DNA of 64,000 nt from Opitutales bacterium (GCA_007133065.1 SLNJ01000008.1:1-64000); one strand, 5' to 3'. Positions 1 through 10,147 are shown, counted from the stretch's first letter. Numbers and translations are program-made. The notes: generated by a model not told the origin, from the sequence alone.

Positions 1-56
1 CATCGCGGGAAGAACCCCGGTTTCGGGAGTTTCTCGAGTCGATCCGATTTGAGTAA
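1..56 (+). CDS. C-terminal end of an unidentified protein (partial)
   Basis: The frame starting at base 3 reads SREEPRFREFLESIRFE and stops with TAA at 54-56. The charged, amphipathic composition looks like a genuine protein end, but seventeen residues are too few to name a family. It lies 18 bases upstream of resB, so it may belong to the same operon. A second frame runs to a TGA at 76-78 that overlaps the resB start; its composition is less protein-like. Confidence 0.35.
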   Translation, partial: SREEPRFREFLESIRFE

Positions 57-74
57 GCATATGCGACCTGTGGC

Positions 75-1259
75 ATGAACCCGTTCTTCCGTCTATTCAG
101 CTCTATGCGCCTGACGGTGTGGTTGCTCGCACTGTCAATGATCATGATCTTTTTCGGCACCCTCGACCAGGCGCGCTTTGGCATCCGCTACACCCAGGAG
201 ATGTACTTCGAGAGCCTGCTCGCGTTCTGGCAGTATCCGATGCAGTGGCCGGGCGGCCGATTTCTCAACTGGCTGCATCTCCCGATCCCGGGAGGCTACC
301 TGATCGGACCGCTGCTGCTCGTCAACCTGGTGACCGCACACTTCCGGTATTTTCGCATGCGATGGCGTACGCTTGGAATCGCGGCCATTCACGGCGGGAT
401 TGCCCTGCTTCTCATCGGCCAACTCCTCAATCAGGTTCAGCAAGAAGATAATTTCATGTGGATCGAGGAAGGCGAAACCGCCAACTACCTCCAAAGCTTC
501 CACCGCGATGAATTGGTGATTATAGACAAGACCGACCCGGAGACGGATCGCGTGATCAGCATCCCGCAAGAACACTTTCGGCGCGCGCCCCAGACGATTC
601 AACACCATGCCCTCCCCTTCCGGGTGACGGTGCACGAACACTTCAAAAACGCGGTGCTTGCACGGGCCGACGACCTGCCCGGCAACCCTGAGATTCAGGC
701 AAACCGGGGCATCGCCCCGGCCCTCAACCTCGTAGCCCGCGAACGCCCCCCAACCTACGTCACGGAAGAACGGAACATGACCACGGCGGTCGTCGAACTG
801 GTCGGGCCAAACAACTCCCTGGGCACCTGGCTTGTCTCCAATATCTTCGAGGGCCGAGTCCCGCCCCAGCGGTTCGAATTCAACGGCCGCAAGTACGAGA
901 TCTCGCTGCGGTTCGAACGACGCTACCTCCCGTACGAAATCGAGCTGCTGGAGTTCGCGCACGACCGGTACCCGGGCACTGAAATCCCCCGCAATTTTTC
1001 CAGCCTGGTACATCTGCGCGACCCGCGCATGGGTGACGATCGTCCGTTTCTCATATATATGAACCATCCACTTCGCTACGACGGGCTCACCTTCTACCAG
1101 GCATCGTTCGGCAACGACGACACGGCTTCGATGTTCCAGGTCGTCGAGAATCCGAGTTGGTGGATTCCCTACGCCGCGTGCACGCTCGTGACGCTCGGGT
1201 TACTCTTTCAATTCGGGTATGTGTTCCGCCGGTTTCTGCTCAGGAGGATCGCCAGATGA
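75..1259 (+). CDS. resB: ResB-like cytochrome c biogenesis protein
   Basis: This 394-residue membrane protein matches the ResB/Ccs1 half of the System II cytochrome c maturation machinery, which delivers heme and reduced apocytochrome to the outer face of the membrane. Three hydrophobic segments lie near residues 10-30, 72-92 and 98-116. A long extracytoplasmic region follows, then a last membrane segment near 366-386 and a short basic tail. The ResB-typical phrase PLRYDGLTFYQASFG precedes the last helix. The stop overlaps the ccsA start by four bases (ATGA), so the two are translationally coupled. The Met at 75 sits directly before the first membrane helix. Confidence 0.85.
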   Translation: MNPFFRLFSSMRLTVWLLALSMIMIFFGTLDQARFGIRYTQEMYFESLLAFWQYPMQWPGGRFLNWLHLPIPGGYLIGPLLLVNLVTAHFRYFRMRWRTLGIAAIHGGIALLLIGQLLNQVQQEDNFMWIEEGETANYLQSFHRDELVIIDKTDPETDRVISIPQEHFRRAPQTIQHHALPFRVTVHEHFKNAVLARADDLPGNPEIQANRGIAPALNLVARERPPTYVTEERNMTTAVVELVGPNNSLGTWLVSNIFEGRVPPQRFEFNGRKYEISLRFERRYLPYEIELLEFAHDRYPGTEIPRNFSSLVHLRDPRMGDDRPFLIYMNHPLRYDGLTFYQASFGNDDTASMFQVVENPSWWIPYAACTLVTLGLLFQFGYVFRRFLLRRIAR

Positions 1260-3127
1260 TACGGATCCTCCCCGTCCTGCTTCTCGCGATCGGCGCGATC
1301 ATCATTCTCCGGGGTCTGCTTCCGGAACGCAACGACACCGCATTCCGGTTCGACGACTTCGCAGCGCTTCCCGTGCTCGAAGGCGGACGGGTGAAACCAC
1401 TCGACACCGTCGCCCGCGTGAACCTGCTCATCCTGCGCGGCAAACAGAGCGCCCTCGACGCCGATGGCGAGACGATCTCTCCCCACCGTTGGATTGCCGA
1501 CGTCGCGCTCGATCGCAATCGCGCCGCTGACTACCGGGTATTCCGGGTCGACGACCCCGACGTCCTCGGATTGCTGCGCTCGCGCGACGCGGACGTGCGT
1601 CATTACAGCTATCGCGAACTGCAACCGTTTTTCGAGGAGATCGAACGCCAGTATGAGATGGTGCCTGAGGAAACGCAGCAGCGCAATCGCTACCAGCGGG
1701 CACTCGTGAAGCTGCGCAACAGCATCTCGATCTATCAGAACCTCACCTACAGTTTCTATCCCCGGGGGACCATGACGGGGCCGGTCGCGGAATACGAGGA
1801 ATACGCCGCAGCCCTGCCCCATGGGATGCAGGCCATTCTGGATCGTGAAGCCGGCCGCGAGGTGGATGACGATGCCCTGACACAATTCCTTGGATTCGCC
1901 GGACGCTACCAACAGATGGCAGAGTCGCAGCAGTTGCTTGTGATTCCCCCGCGCAGCGGCGACGACGAAGCCGACGACTGGATGAATGTGGGAACAGCCC
2001 TTATCGCCGGGGTGCGCGACCACACGGTCGACCCGGCGGTCATGGGGTACGCCCGGCTTGCACAGGCCCGCCAGGCCGGCGACGCCGAGGCATTCAACGC
2101 GGGCCTCGATTCCCTGATCGGCCAGATCGACGCGCGCCAGGGAACCGGGGCAGCGCGCACCGGCTTCGAGTATTTCTACAACCAGTTTCAGCCATTCTAC
2201 GTCAGCATGACTCTGTACGTGCTGATTTTCCTCGTGGCCGCGGGATCGTGGATCACCCAGCCGCGCACCCTGGCCGATTCGGCCTACCGGCTCCTTCTGC
2301 TCGCGTTTGCCGTTCACACGTTCGGCCTCGCCGCACGCGTCTATCTCAGCGGGTACGCGCCCGTCACCAACCTCTACTCCTCCGCGGTATTCGTCGGATG
2401 GGGCGCCGTGCTCGTCAGCCTCTTTCTCGAAAAATTCTACCGCATCGGCATCGGCAGCGCGGTGGCGGCTGCGATCGGCTTCTGCTCGCTGCTCGTCGCA
2501 CATCATCTCTCGATGGACGGCGACACCATGGAGATGATGCGCGCCGTGCTCGACTCGAACTTCTGGCTCAGCACCCATGTCATCACGATTACCATCGGCT
2601 ATTCGGCAGTCTTTCTCGCGGGCTTTCTCGGGATTCTGTACGTGGCCCGCGGCATGCTCACGGCAAGCCTGACGCACGAAACAGCGCAGGCGTTCAGCCG
2701 CATGGTCTACGGGGTCCTCTGTTTCGCTTTGCTCTTCAGTTTCGCAGGAACGGTACTGGGCGGCATCTGGGCGGATCAATCGTGGGGCCGATTCTGGGGA
2801 TGGGATCCAAAGGAAAACGGCGCCCTGATGATTACGATCTGGCTCGCCCTGGCTCTCCATGCCAAACGGGGACGGGTGCTCTCGGACCGGGGGATCATGC
2901 TCCTTGCGGTCGGCGGGAACATCGTAACCAGCTGGTCATGGTTCGGCACCAACATGCTGGGCATCGGACTGCATTCCTACGGTTTCATGGACGAGGCCTT
3001 TTTCTGGCTTCTGGTTTTCTGGATCAGCCAGGCGGCAATCATCGCGGTCGGCGCTCTGCCGCCGAAATACTGGCGTAGCCGTCACATCTTCACTCGATCC
3101 GGCAACGGCGGCTCGACATCGGCGTAA
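1256..3127 (+). CDS. ccsA: CcsA/ResC-type cytochrome c biogenesis protein with large N-terminal domain
   Basis: This is the second subunit of the System II cytochrome c synthase, 623 residues from the ATG that overlaps the resB stop. One N-terminal membrane segment is followed by an extracytoplasmic domain of about 300 residues. A block of eight or so membrane helices then begins near residue 320. The heme-handling WWD signature is clear as WGRFWGWDPKENG, with flanking histidines in LSTHVITITIGY and GIGLHSYGF. CcsA proteins of about 320 residues lack the N-terminal domain; longer forms like this are known in other bacteria. The next gene is 300 bases away and unrelated. Confidence 0.88.
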   Translation: MIRILPVLLLAIGAIIILRGLLPERNDTAFRFDDFAALPVLEGGRVKPLDTVARVNLLILRGKQSALDADGETISPHRWIADVALDRNRAADYRVFRVDDPDVLGLLRSRDADVRHYSYRELQPFFEEIERQYEMVPEETQQRNRYQRALVKLRNSISIYQNLTYSFYPRGTMTGPVAEYEEYAAALPHGMQAILDREAGREVDDDALTQFLGFAGRYQQMAESQQLLVIPPRSGDDEADDWMNVGTALIAGVRDHTVDPAVMGYARLAQARQAGDAEAFNAGLDSLIGQIDARQGTGAARTGFEYFYNQFQPFYVSMTLYVLIFLVAAGSWITQPRTLADSAYRLLLLAFAVHTFGLAARVYLSGYAPVTNLYSSAVFVGWGAVLVSLFLEKFYRIGIGSAVAAAIGFCSLLVAHHLSMDGDTMEMMRAVLDSNFWLSTHVITITIGYSAVFLAGFLGILYVARGMLTASLTHETAQAFSRMVYGVLCFALLFSFAGTVLGGIWADQSWGRFWGWDPKENGALMITIWLALALHAKRGRVLSDRGIMLLAVGGNIVTSWSWFGTNMLGIGLHSYGFMDEAFFWLLVFWISQAAIIAVGALPPKYWRSRHIFTRSGNGGSTSA

Positions 3128-3147
3128 TCCAGCGGCATCGCGAACGG

Positions 3148-3223
3148 TGGCGCGGGAGGCGGGACTCGAACCCACAACCTACGCTTTAGAAGAGCGTTGC
3201 ACTATCCATTGTGCTACTCCCGC
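3148..3223 (-). tRNA. tRNA-Arg (anticodon TCT)
   Basis: Read on the minus strand, a complete cloverleaf is visible: the 7-bp acceptor stem GCGGGAG/CTCCCGC, an anticodon stem ACGCT/AGCGT around the loop CTTCTAA (anticodon TCT, reading AGA), and the T-loop GGTTCGAGTCC. The discriminator base is G and CCA is encoded at 3148-3150. Confidence 0.95.
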
Positions 3224-3432
3224 GGCACCCCTTTCCAAATAGCGAGCGGGCGGTGGAGTCAAGCCCCCCCGATATGACGCAGGCCGCTGTCCGGGATTTC
3301 ATGGCCCGCGGAAACGCGCCGGTTTAATCATTTTCTTGCCGCGCGTCCCACAACAAGCTTACAACTTGGATCGACCGTACTCCGTTTCCGGAACGCAACC
3401 ATCGCTTGAGCGCGCCGGAGGTGCTCTCCTAT

Positions 3433-3978
3433 ATGATGAAGTCATCCACATTGAAAGAGCGTGAATATCTCGTGATCTCAGCCTCGTTGCGTGCGGACAG
3501 CCGCAGCCGGGCACTCGCCGAAACGCTCCAGTCCGCGTACCGCAAACTGGGAATCGATGCTACGTTGCTCGATCTGCGCGAGCATCCCCTGCCGTTTTGC
3601 GACGGAGAGGATGCCTACGACGATCCCGGCATCGCGGCTGTCGGGTCCGCGATTCGAGCCGCCCGGGTGGTGGTGGTCGCAACGCCGATCTATAACTACG
3701 ACGCGAATGCCGCAGTGAAAAACCTGGTCGAGTTAACCGGCACCGCCTGGGAGAACAAAATCGTGGGATTCCTCTGCGCCGCCGGAGGCGCCTCCAGCTA
3801 CATGTCCATCCTCGGTTTCGCCAACAGCCTGATGCTCGACTTCCGGTGCCTCGTCATCCCCCGATTCGTCTATGTGACGGGAGACGACTTCGACGGAAAC
3901 GGTGCGCTCTCAGATGCAATCCAAGTGCGCGTTCGCGAGCTCGCTGCCACCTCGAGCGCGATCACCGTGAAGGATTGA
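3433..3978 (+). CDS. NADPH-dependent FMN reductase family protein
   Basis: A 181-residue flavodoxin-fold protein of the NADPH:FMN reductase family, which reduces free flavin or quinone-like substrates in the cytosol. It opens with YLVISASLRADSRSRALAE, the phosphate-binding loop after the first strand. TPIYNYDANAAVKNLVE matches the conserved P-x-Y-N-x-x-x-x-x-x-K-N segment of the family, and GFLCAAGGASSYMS is the second flavin-contact loop. The start at 3433 is chosen because GGAGG lies at 3417-3421; a TTG at 3406 is in frame but upstream of that site. It stands alone, convergent with the phosphofructokinase gene. Its physiological substrate cannot be read from sequence. Confidence 0.75.
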   Translation: MMKSSTLKEREYLVISASLRADSRSRALAETLQSAYRKLGIDATLLDLREHPLPFCDGEDAYDDPGIAAVGSAIRAARVVVVATPIYNYDANAAVKNLVELTGTAWENKIVGFLCAAGGASSYMSILGFANSLMLDFRCLVIPRFVYVTGDDFDGNGALSDAIQVRVRELAATSSAITVKD

Positions 3979-4030
3979 AAGCCGAAAACGCCCGCTTGCG
4001 ACACGCCTGGGGGCGGTTCTCACTTCCCTC

Positions 4031-5248
4031 TCACTCCGCCGGCGCTCCCCGCGCCTGTCCGATCTCATCAAGTAAGTCTCCGAACCAATCGGTTTCGATA
4101 TCGAACGGCTTCCCCCCTTTGATCCGGTCGAACTCGATCGCACGCAAGCGGCCGCCTTGATCCTCGTCGTGCCCGATCACGCCGCTCTCGTGTCGAAAGG
4201 CGCACTCGACCGCGAGATCGACACAGCTCTTGATGAGCCGCAGATCCTCTACATTCGCGGCGGCGGCGCGGCTGTAGTAACCGCTCTTCTGAACCAGCGT
4301 CTTTTCGGCGCCGAGCTTTTCGGCAAACTCCTTCGCAAAATACTGCCCCGGGTTCACGGCGTCGAGGCGTATGTGCCCGAAGGGGTCGCGCGGGATTTCT
4401 TTCCCTTCCGCCTCCAATTGGGCCACGATACTCGAGACGCCCGCCCCTTCGCTCACAAACAGGTTCACGCAATCGTGTTCGTCCATCACCCGCTTCAGGC
4501 GCTCAGCCTCCGCGGGAATGCCGATCTCCATCTCTGGGATAAATATCCCGTGTACATCGCGCCGCTCCCGCTCAAGCCCGATCTCAGGAAGGTAGTCGTC
4601 GTGGTCGATCTGCTCGTGATAGAGGCGCGCCGTCGCCGCAGTCAGCCATCCGCAGTTGCGGCCCATGACCTCGTGCACGATCAGCATGCGCGGATTGGCC
4701 CCGTGCTCGGCAACGACGTTTTCGAAGTAAAGCGCTCCCTCCTCCGCAGCCGTCCACGCGCCGAGGCTCTGCTTAACCGGGAACACATCGTTGTCGATGG
4801 TCTTCGGCAATCCGATAACCGTCAGATCGTAGTCGTTTTCACTGAGGAACCGGGCAAGATCGGCGGCGGCCGTGTTCGTGTCGTCACCGCCGATTGTGTG
4901 CAGGACGTCCACCCGGTCGGCCACCAGCCGGTCCGCGGCAACCTTCCGCGGATCCTGGCCCTCGGCGACCAACCCTCGCTTCACACAATCCTTCGCGTTG
5001 GTGAGCTTAACCCGGCTGTTCCCGATTGGACTGCCCCCGTAACGGTGCAGGACACCGGCGTGCTCGCGGATCTCCGGCGTCACTTCAAGCGAATCCCCGA
5101 GGAGCAATCCTTGGTACCCGTTCCGGTAGCAGATGATCTCCACCCCCGGATCAATCTCTGAGTACCGTTCAATCAGCCCGCCGATCGCGGAGGAAAGGCA
5201 CGGCGCCAACCCCCCGGCGGTAAGTATTCCAACGCGTTTCACATTCAT
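4031..5248 (-). CDS. pfp: Pyrophosphate-dependent phosphofructokinase
   Basis: A 405-residue phosphofructokinase of the PPi-using class, converting fructose 6-phosphate and PPi to fructose 1,6-bisphosphate and Pi, reversibly. The phosphoryl donor site reads GGDDTNTAA at residues 120-128 and the catalytic loop reads PKTIDND at 148-154. Aspartate in GGDD and lysine in PKTIDND are the established markers of PPi specificity; ATP enzymes have GGDGS and PGTIDND. GRNCGWL is the substrate-contact segment. The gene stands alone between the convergent flavin reductase and divergent tyrS, so regulation is not evident. A PPi enzyme can serve both glycolysis and gluconeogenesis. Confidence 0.9.
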   Translation of the reverse strand: MNVKRVGILTAGGLAPCLSSAIGGLIERYSEIDPGVEIICYRNGYQGLLLGDSLEVTPEIREHAGVLHRYGGSPIGNSRVKLTNAKDCVKRGLVAEGQDPRKVAADRLVADRVDVLHTIGGDDTNTAAADLARFLSENDYDLTVIGLPKTIDNDVFPVKQSLGAWTAAEEGALYFENVVAEHGANPRMLIVHEVMGRNCGWLTAATARLYHEQIDHDDYLPEIGLERERRDVHGIFIPEMEIGIPAEAERLKRVMDEHDCVNLFVSEGAGVSSIVAQLEAEGKEIPRDPFGHIRLDAVNPGQYFAKEFAEKLGAEKTLVQKSGYYSRAAAANVEDLRLIKSCVDLAVECAFRHESGVIGHDEDQGGRLRAIEFDRIKGGKPFDIETDWFGDLLDEIGQARGAPAE

Positions 5249-5369
5249 GATTCAATAATCCATACCATGCATTGTGAATCCGTCCAACGCAAGAGCGCGA
5301 TTGGCTCTCGCCTCATCCGGCATTTTGATTTGCCCTTCACCCGCCATTCACCCTCAATCACTCTTTCAC

Positions 5370-6554
5370 ATGAATGACTTGGAGGCATTGAAGCAGAACG
5401 TCGAAGTCCTGGTGGACGACAAGGAGCTCGGCGGGCGCCTCGCGACCGCCAAGCGGCCGCTGCGCGTAAAACTCGGCGTCGATCCGACCCGTCCCGACCT
5501 GACCTTCGGGCATATGGTCGTCTTCAACAAACTGCGTCAGTTTCAGGACCTTGGACACGAAGCCGTCCTCATAATCGGCGACTTCACAACCTTGATCGGC
5601 GACCCGAGCGGACGCTCCTCCGCGCGGCCGACCCTTGATCGCGACGAGATTCGCCGCAACGCGGAAACCTATGTCGGCCAGGCGTTCAAGGTGCTCGACC
5701 AGGCAAAAACCACGGTTCGCTACAACAGCGAATGGTTCGACGACATGAGCTTCGAGGACTGCCTGGGGCTCGCCCGTAAGATGACCGTAGCCCGAATGCT
5801 CGAGCGCGACGACTTTGCAAAACGGTATCGGGCCAACAGCCCCATTTCGATCATTGAATTCCTCTACCCGCTCGTGCAGGGGTATGACTCCCTCATGATC
5901 GACGCCGACGTCGAACTCGGCGGAACCGATCAGACCTTCAACCTGCTCGTCGGCCGCGCGATCCAGAAAGACGCCGGGAAACCGGAACAGGTTGTCATGA
6001 CACTTCCGCTTCTGGTCGGTCTGGACGGAACCAAGAAGATGTCGAAGAGCGAGGGCAACTACATCGCCTTCAACGACCCGCCCAAAGAGATGTTCGGGAA
6101 GATCATGTCCATCTCCGACGACACGTTGTGGATCTACCACCAGCTGCTTCTGCTTACACCGGAGGCCGAGATCGCGTCACTGCGCCAACGCCATCCGATG
6201 GAGGTCAAGAAGGAGCTCGCCGTGCAACTGGTCGACCGCCTGCATGGAGCCGGGACAGGCGCCGCGGAGCGCTCGCAGTTCGAACGTGTCTTCTCACGCA
6301 ACGAACAGCCGGATGAAATGCCCGAATTCGCCTGGGATGAAGTCGCGGAGGGAACCGCACGCGCCCGTCTCGTCGATCTCATGGCCGCAACCGGGCTGTT
6401 CCCTTCCAAGAAGGAAGCGCGCCGGCTGATCGAACAGGGAGCCGTCAAAGTGCAACAGGAACCGGTAGACGACCCCTTCACCGAACTCGATCGGGGCGGC
6501 GCCCCCAGGGTTATCCAGGCCGGTAAGCGAAAGTTCTTCCGTCTTAACCCGTGA
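5370..6554 (+). CDS. tyrS: Tyrosyl-tRNA synthetase
   Basis: A class I aminoacyl-tRNA synthetase of 394 residues that charges tRNA-Tyr. The HIGH-type signature appears as TFGHM near residue 45, the tyrosine pocket as YPLVQGYDSLMIDADVELGG, and KMSKS is intact in GTKKMSKSEGNY. The C-terminal S4 RNA-binding domain covers about residues 330-394. The ATG at 5370 is preferred because homologous N-termini begin just before NDLEALKQNVE; the frame is open upstream to 5274 without family likeness. It is convergent with yraN. Confidence 0.93.
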   Translation: MNDLEALKQNVEVLVDDKELGGRLATAKRPLRVKLGVDPTRPDLTFGHMVVFNKLRQFQDLGHEAVLIIGDFTTLIGDPSGRSSARPTLDRDEIRRNAETYVGQAFKVLDQAKTTVRYNSEWFDDMSFEDCLGLARKMTVARMLERDDFAKRYRANSPISIIEFLYPLVQGYDSLMIDADVELGGTDQTFNLLVGRAIQKDAGKPEQVVMTLPLLVGLDGTKKMSKSEGNYIAFNDPPKEMFGKIMSISDDTLWIYHQLLLLTPEAEIASLRQRHPMEVKKELAVQLVDRLHGAGTGAAERSQFERVFSRNEQPDEMPEFAWDEVAEGTARARLVDLMAATGLFPSKKEARRLIEQGAVKVQQEPVDDPFTELDRGGAPRVIQAGKRKFFRLNP

Positions 6555-6628
6555 TCCGCCCTGCTGCGTGCCAGGATGTCCACACCGGCACTTCGCAAAT
6601 CCATCCCGTCCATATTCCTTCGCGTCCC

Positions 6629-7039
6629 TCAAATCCCCAGCGGCACGCCCTCGTAGTGCAGGACCTCGAGCCGCCCGTCGGGGTGCCGACGCACCTCCAC
6701 GATGTCGAACCGAGTATGCGCCGCCTCCGGCCGCAAGCGCCTGAGGTAGGCCCGGACTGCGCGGCGCAGAACGCGGCGCTTGCGGGGTGTAACGGACTCG
6801 TACCCACCGATTCGCGCGTGTGCAGCGCGGGTGCGGACCTCCACGAAGACGAGTACATCTCCGTCGCGGGCGACCAGGTCGATCTCGTTGCGACCCCCGA
6901 GGGACCAGTTGCGGGCAACGATTCGCATCCCCCGCTCGACCCGCAGGAACCGCTCGGCCGCCTGTTCTCCCGCGATCCCAAGCCTGGCCCGCTCCGTGCC
7001 GCCGGCAGCGAGCCGAAGGCGGGCACCGTGCCGCAGCAT
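6629..7039 (-). CDS. yraN: UPF0102 (YraN-like) endonuclease-fold protein
   Basis: A protein of about 136 residues in the YraN/UPF0102 family, whose restriction-endonuclease-like fold suggests nucleic-acid processing; the function remains uncertain. The core reads [20 protein letters not shown] followed by VFVEVRTRA, giving the E-x-D ... D ... E-V-R pattern of the family. The C-terminal RFDIVEV strand is also present. The ATG at 7039 is chosen because AGGAG lies just upstream and the length fits; an ATG at 7075 is possible, but it directly follows a terminator-like hairpin. The gene is divergent from the PilB-like ATPase. Confidence 0.78.
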   Translation of the reverse strand: MLRHGARLRLAAGGTERARLGIAGEQAAERFLRVERGMRIVARNWSLGGRNEIDLVARDGDVLVFVEVRTRAAHARIGGYESVTPRKRRVLRRAVRAYLRRLRPEAAHTRFDIVEVRRHPDGRLEVLHYEGVPLGI

Positions 7040-7078
7040 CCACTCCTGAATAGCTAGAATAAAAGTGTGCCGCATATC

Positions 7079-7100
7079 AAAAAAGCCGCACCGAAGCGGC
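7079..7100 (-). terminator. Terminator-like or attenuator hairpin upstream of yraN
   Basis: On the minus strand GCCGC-TTCGGT-GCGGC is followed at once by six T residues, the form of a short intrinsic terminator. The stem is only 5 bp. It lies in the divergent gap between yraN and the PilB-like gene, where nothing visible ends, so it could act as an attenuator or be fortuitous. Confidence 0.35.
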
Positions 7101-7218
7101 GCCGGGAATTGAATTGCGTTTTCGGCTCTCAATTGTAACTTGCTGGGAATCAAAGAGAGGTTGTTGGGGATCCGCAACCGCATTTCACTCGTTTCAGAAC
7201 GATAACCCAGCTTTTGTG

Positions 7219-9444
7219 ATGGCAGCAAATATCTCGAGCGCACTGCGCAAGACCCTCCTCCTCAAAGTCATCTCCAAGCCGCAGCCAAGCCGGGAAGACG
7301 TCAGCTCGGTGATCGAATTGACGGCCGGCAAGGTCGTCGAGGCACTCCAGGCGCAGTCGATGACGCTCTATCTCGTCGAAGGCAACCAGATCGCTTTCAA
7401 GCACATCTACTACAGCCCCACCCTGTGGGAGGACCAGCCCGGACGCGAATCGGAGTTCGAAACCAAGCGCAACCAGCTCCTCGAGTTGAAACTGCCGCTT
7501 CACACGGGAATCGTCGGCCAGGTGATCGATAACAGCGAACCAGTGTTTTTCAATCCGGCAGAGAATGCGGAGGGCATGCACAACCTCTCCAGGGAAACCG
7601 GTTTTGAGGTGACATCCATGCTCACCGTCCCACTGCGAGCGAACAAGACCATCGGGGCTATTCAGGTGCTCAACAAGGAGCCGTTCGCCGACTCCTCGGA
7701 GTTCACCAGGGACGACCTCAAGCTCCTTGAGGAGGTTGCCGAGTACTCGGCGCCGCTCTTCCAGCGGATGCTCGATCCGCGTTTCCAGGTCGACGATCGT
7801 GAGACCGCCAAGTTCATCGCGCGCTATACCGGCTGTCCGCTCATCACCCAAGAGGATGAGATCGATATTGACGAGAAAGTGGTGGAGGTTGTCGGCGACT
7901 CGGTGATTCGGCGCGAAGGGATATTCCCGTACAAGCGCCTGTCGCCCACCAGTGTCGCAGCACTCATGACCAATCCGCTCGACTATCCCCGGCGCGAAAG
8001 CTTCAGCACGACAACCGAGCTGCATGTCGAGGAAGTACAGGTATGTCCGGCATCGTTATTCGACAAGCTCGTAAAGATGCACTTCGCCGAATCCGGCCAG
8101 GCGGCCGAGCTGGAGCAGAGCTCGGATATGTCCGAACTGACCGAGGTCATCGGAGAGGAATTCGGCAGCGGTGAGAAAACCATGGATGATGGCGAGTTTA
8201 CCGACGAGGAATCCGCCCCCGTCATCCAGCTCGCCAACCGCATCGTCGAAGACGCCTACATCTCGGGTGCGAGCGATATCCATATCGAACCACAGGAGAA
8301 CGATCTGCTGGTTCGCTATCGCGTCGACGGCGTCTGCCTCGAAAAGCTCCGACTCCCCAAGGCCGTTTCCGGCGCTCTTTCCGCACGGCTTAAGGTGATG
8401 AGCAATCTCGACATCGCGGAAAAGCGCCTGCCCCAGGACGGTCGTATCGTCTTCAAGCATTTCACGAAAAAAAATATCGATATCGACCTGCGTGTCGCCA
8501 TCGGTCCGATGAACTTCGGCGAGAAAATCGTGATGCGTATCCTGGACAAGAGCAAAGCCGCGCTTCCGATCACCGCGCTCGGATTCTCCGAAGAAAACCT
8601 CCAACGCTACCGGAAGATCATCGAGCAGCCGTACGGGATGATCCTCCACTGCGGGCCGACCGGTTCCGGGAAGTCCATGACGCTGTTTTCCGCGCTGCGC
8701 GAGATCGCCTCGCCCGATCTCAACGTTCAGACAGCCGAAGATCCCATCGAGTACACGATTCCGGGAATCAACCAGATGCAGATGCACCGGCAGATCGGGC
8801 TGACCTTCGCGAACGCGTTGCGGTGTTACCTGCGCATGGACCCGGATGTAATCCTCGTCGGGGAGATCCGCGACGAGGAAACCGCCGGGATCGCCGTGGA
8901 AGCCGCCCTCACAGGCCACCTGCTGCTCAGCACGCTGCATACCAACGACGCACCGAGCACCATCGCGCGTTTCACCGATATGGGGATCGAGCCATTCATG
9001 ATCTCGGCCTCCATGCTGGTGGTCTGCGCCCAGCGCCTGATGCGCCGCGTCTGCAAGAATTGCCGGGTGGAATACGAACCAACCGGCAATGAAAAGGAGA
9101 TTCTTCAGCGCGCCCTCGACGGCTGGAGCGGACCGGTTTTCTCCGCCAATGAAGACGGCTGTCCCACGTGCGGAGGTCTCGGATACAAAGGTCGGGTCGG
9201 CATCCACGAGCTGATGGAGAACAATGAGGACCTGACCAAGGCGATCAACGCGCGCGCCGAAACGGCCGATCTGAAACGCATCGCGATGCGCTCGGGGATG
9301 AAAACCCTCCATCAGGATTCGATGCTGAAGGTGAAAGAACACATCACCACGATCATCGAGGCGCTCTCCAACGTCCCACCGGATATGTTCGGGCTGGGCG
9401 GGGGCGAAGAACAACCGCTCGAGGTCGCCGCCTCGAGCAGATGA
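7219..9444 (+). CDS. GAF-domain PilB/GspE-type secretion ATPase
   Basis: A 741-residue hexameric ATPase of the type IV pilus/type II secretion family that powers pseudopilin assembly at the inner membrane. An N-terminal GAF domain covers roughly residues 20-170 ([34 protein letters not shown]). A GspE N2 region follows near 330. The motor has Walker A GPTGSGKS near 479, Walker [16 protein letters not shown], and the histidine-box [12 protein letters not shown] four-cysteine zinc site is at about 612, 615, 648 and 651 (CKNC, CPTC). An upstream in-frame Met at 7114 lacks family likeness. The GAF fusion implies control by a small ligand or signal. No other secretion gene is adjacent; the pseudopilins lie near 36-38 kb. 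Confidence 0.88.
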   Translation: MAANISSALRKTLLLKVISKPQPSREDVSSVIELTAGKVVEALQAQSMTLYLVEGNQIAFKHIYYSPTLWEDQPGRESEFETKRNQLLELKLPLHTGIVGQVIDNSEPVFFNPAENAEGMHNLSRETGFEVTSMLTVPLRANKTIGAIQVLNKEPFADSSEFTRDDLKLLEEVAEYSAPLFQRMLDPRFQVDDRETAKFIARYTGCPLITQEDEIDIDEKVVEVVGDSVIRREGIFPYKRLSPTSVAALMTNPLDYPRRESFSTTTELHVEEVQVCPASLFDKLVKMHFAESGQAAELEQSSDMSELTEVIGEEFGSGEKTMDDGEFTDEESAPVIQLANRIVEDAYISGASDIHIEPQENDLLVRYRVDGVCLEKLRLPKAVSGALSARLKVMSNLDIAEKRLPQDGRIVFKHFTKKNIDIDLRVAIGPMNFGEKIVMRILDKSKAALPITALGFSEENLQRYRKIIEQPYGMILHCGPTGSGKSMTLFSALREIASPDLNVQTAEDPIEYTIPGINQMQMHRQIGLTFANALRCYLRMDPDVILVGEIRDEETAGIAVEAALTGHLLLSTLHTNDAPSTIARFTDMGIEPFMISASMLVVCAQRLMRRVCKNCRVEYEPTGNEKEILQRALDGWSGPVFSANEDGCPTCGGLGYKGRVGIHELMENNEDLTKAINARAETADLKRIAMRSGMKTLHQDSMLKVKEHITTIIEALSNVPPDMFGLGGGEEQPLEVAASSR

Positions 9445-9478
9445 CTCCCATGAGCGCAGGCGTAAATGCTGCGGATCG

Positions 9479-10147
9479 TCAATTCCCGCTAAGCCGGGCC
9501 CGTTCGATCATCACCGGGTTCTCCGGCAAATGCTCGAATCCATCCCGCGACTCCGTCGGACGGGACGCGATTTCGTTGACGACATGCATGCCGTCGATCA
9601 CGCGTCCGAAAACCGTGTAGCCCTGGTACGGCCCGTCGTGGTCGAGAAAGGGATTATCATCGAGGTTGATGAAGAATTGGGAGGTGGCGCTGTCCACGTC
9701 GTCCCGGCGCGCCATCGCGACCGATCGCCGCGTGTTGCGCAACCCGTTGTCCGCCTCGGAAGCGATCGGGTCGCGCGTCTCCTTTGGCTCGAGCTCCGGG
9801 TTGAACCCACCCGCCTGCGCCACAAAGCCGGGGATCACCCGATGGAAAATCGTGCCATCGTAGAATCCGCTGCGCACGTATTCCAAAAAGTTCTCCACCG
9901 TGCGCGGCGCCCGTTCCGGATCGAGCACGATGTGGATTGCACCGAGGTTGGTCTCAAGGACCACGACCGGCTGCTCCGGCGCCGGAGACCGCGCCTGCGC
10001 GGTGCTTCGCCCGGTCGCTTCCGCGGGCCGGCCCATCTCCAGGTGCTCTTCCGGCGTCAACAGCTCGAGCGGCTCGCGCGAGCGGCAACCGGAGAAGACG
10101 ATGATCACTGCGGCCACGGCGACGACGATGTGGAGAACTCGGCTCAT
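9479..10147 (-). CDS. Lipoprotein cyclophilin-type peptidyl-prolyl isomerase
   Basis: A 222-residue exported cyclophilin that would speed proline isomerisation of proteins outside the cytoplasm. The N-terminus is a lipoprotein signal with lipobox FSGC (Cys21), then a linker to about residue 60. The cyclophilin core follows with the catalytic signature FYDGTIFHRVIPGFVAQAG and the companion SQFFINLDDNPFLD. The start at 10147 places a short hydrophobic signal right at the N-terminus; the frame is open to 10210. It lies downstream of hisS on the same strand with a gap of about 60 bases. Confidence 0.87.
   Translation of the reverse strand: MSRVLHIVVAVAAVIIVFSGCRSREPLELLTPEEHLEMGRPAEATGRSTAQARSPAPEQPVVVLETNLGAIHIVLDPERAPRTVENFLEYVRSGFYDGTIFHRVIPGFVAQAGGFNPELEPKETRDPIASEADNGLRNTRRSVAMARRDDVDSATSQFFINLDDNPFLDHDGPYQGYTVFGRVIDGMHVVNEIASRPTESRDGFEHLPENPVMIERARLSGN

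Noticed and set aside
8056-9414. Minus-strand open frame of 452 codons opposite the PilB/GspE ATPase
   Set aside because: A shadow of a gene with Walker and zinc motifs; its own translation has no recognisable domain.
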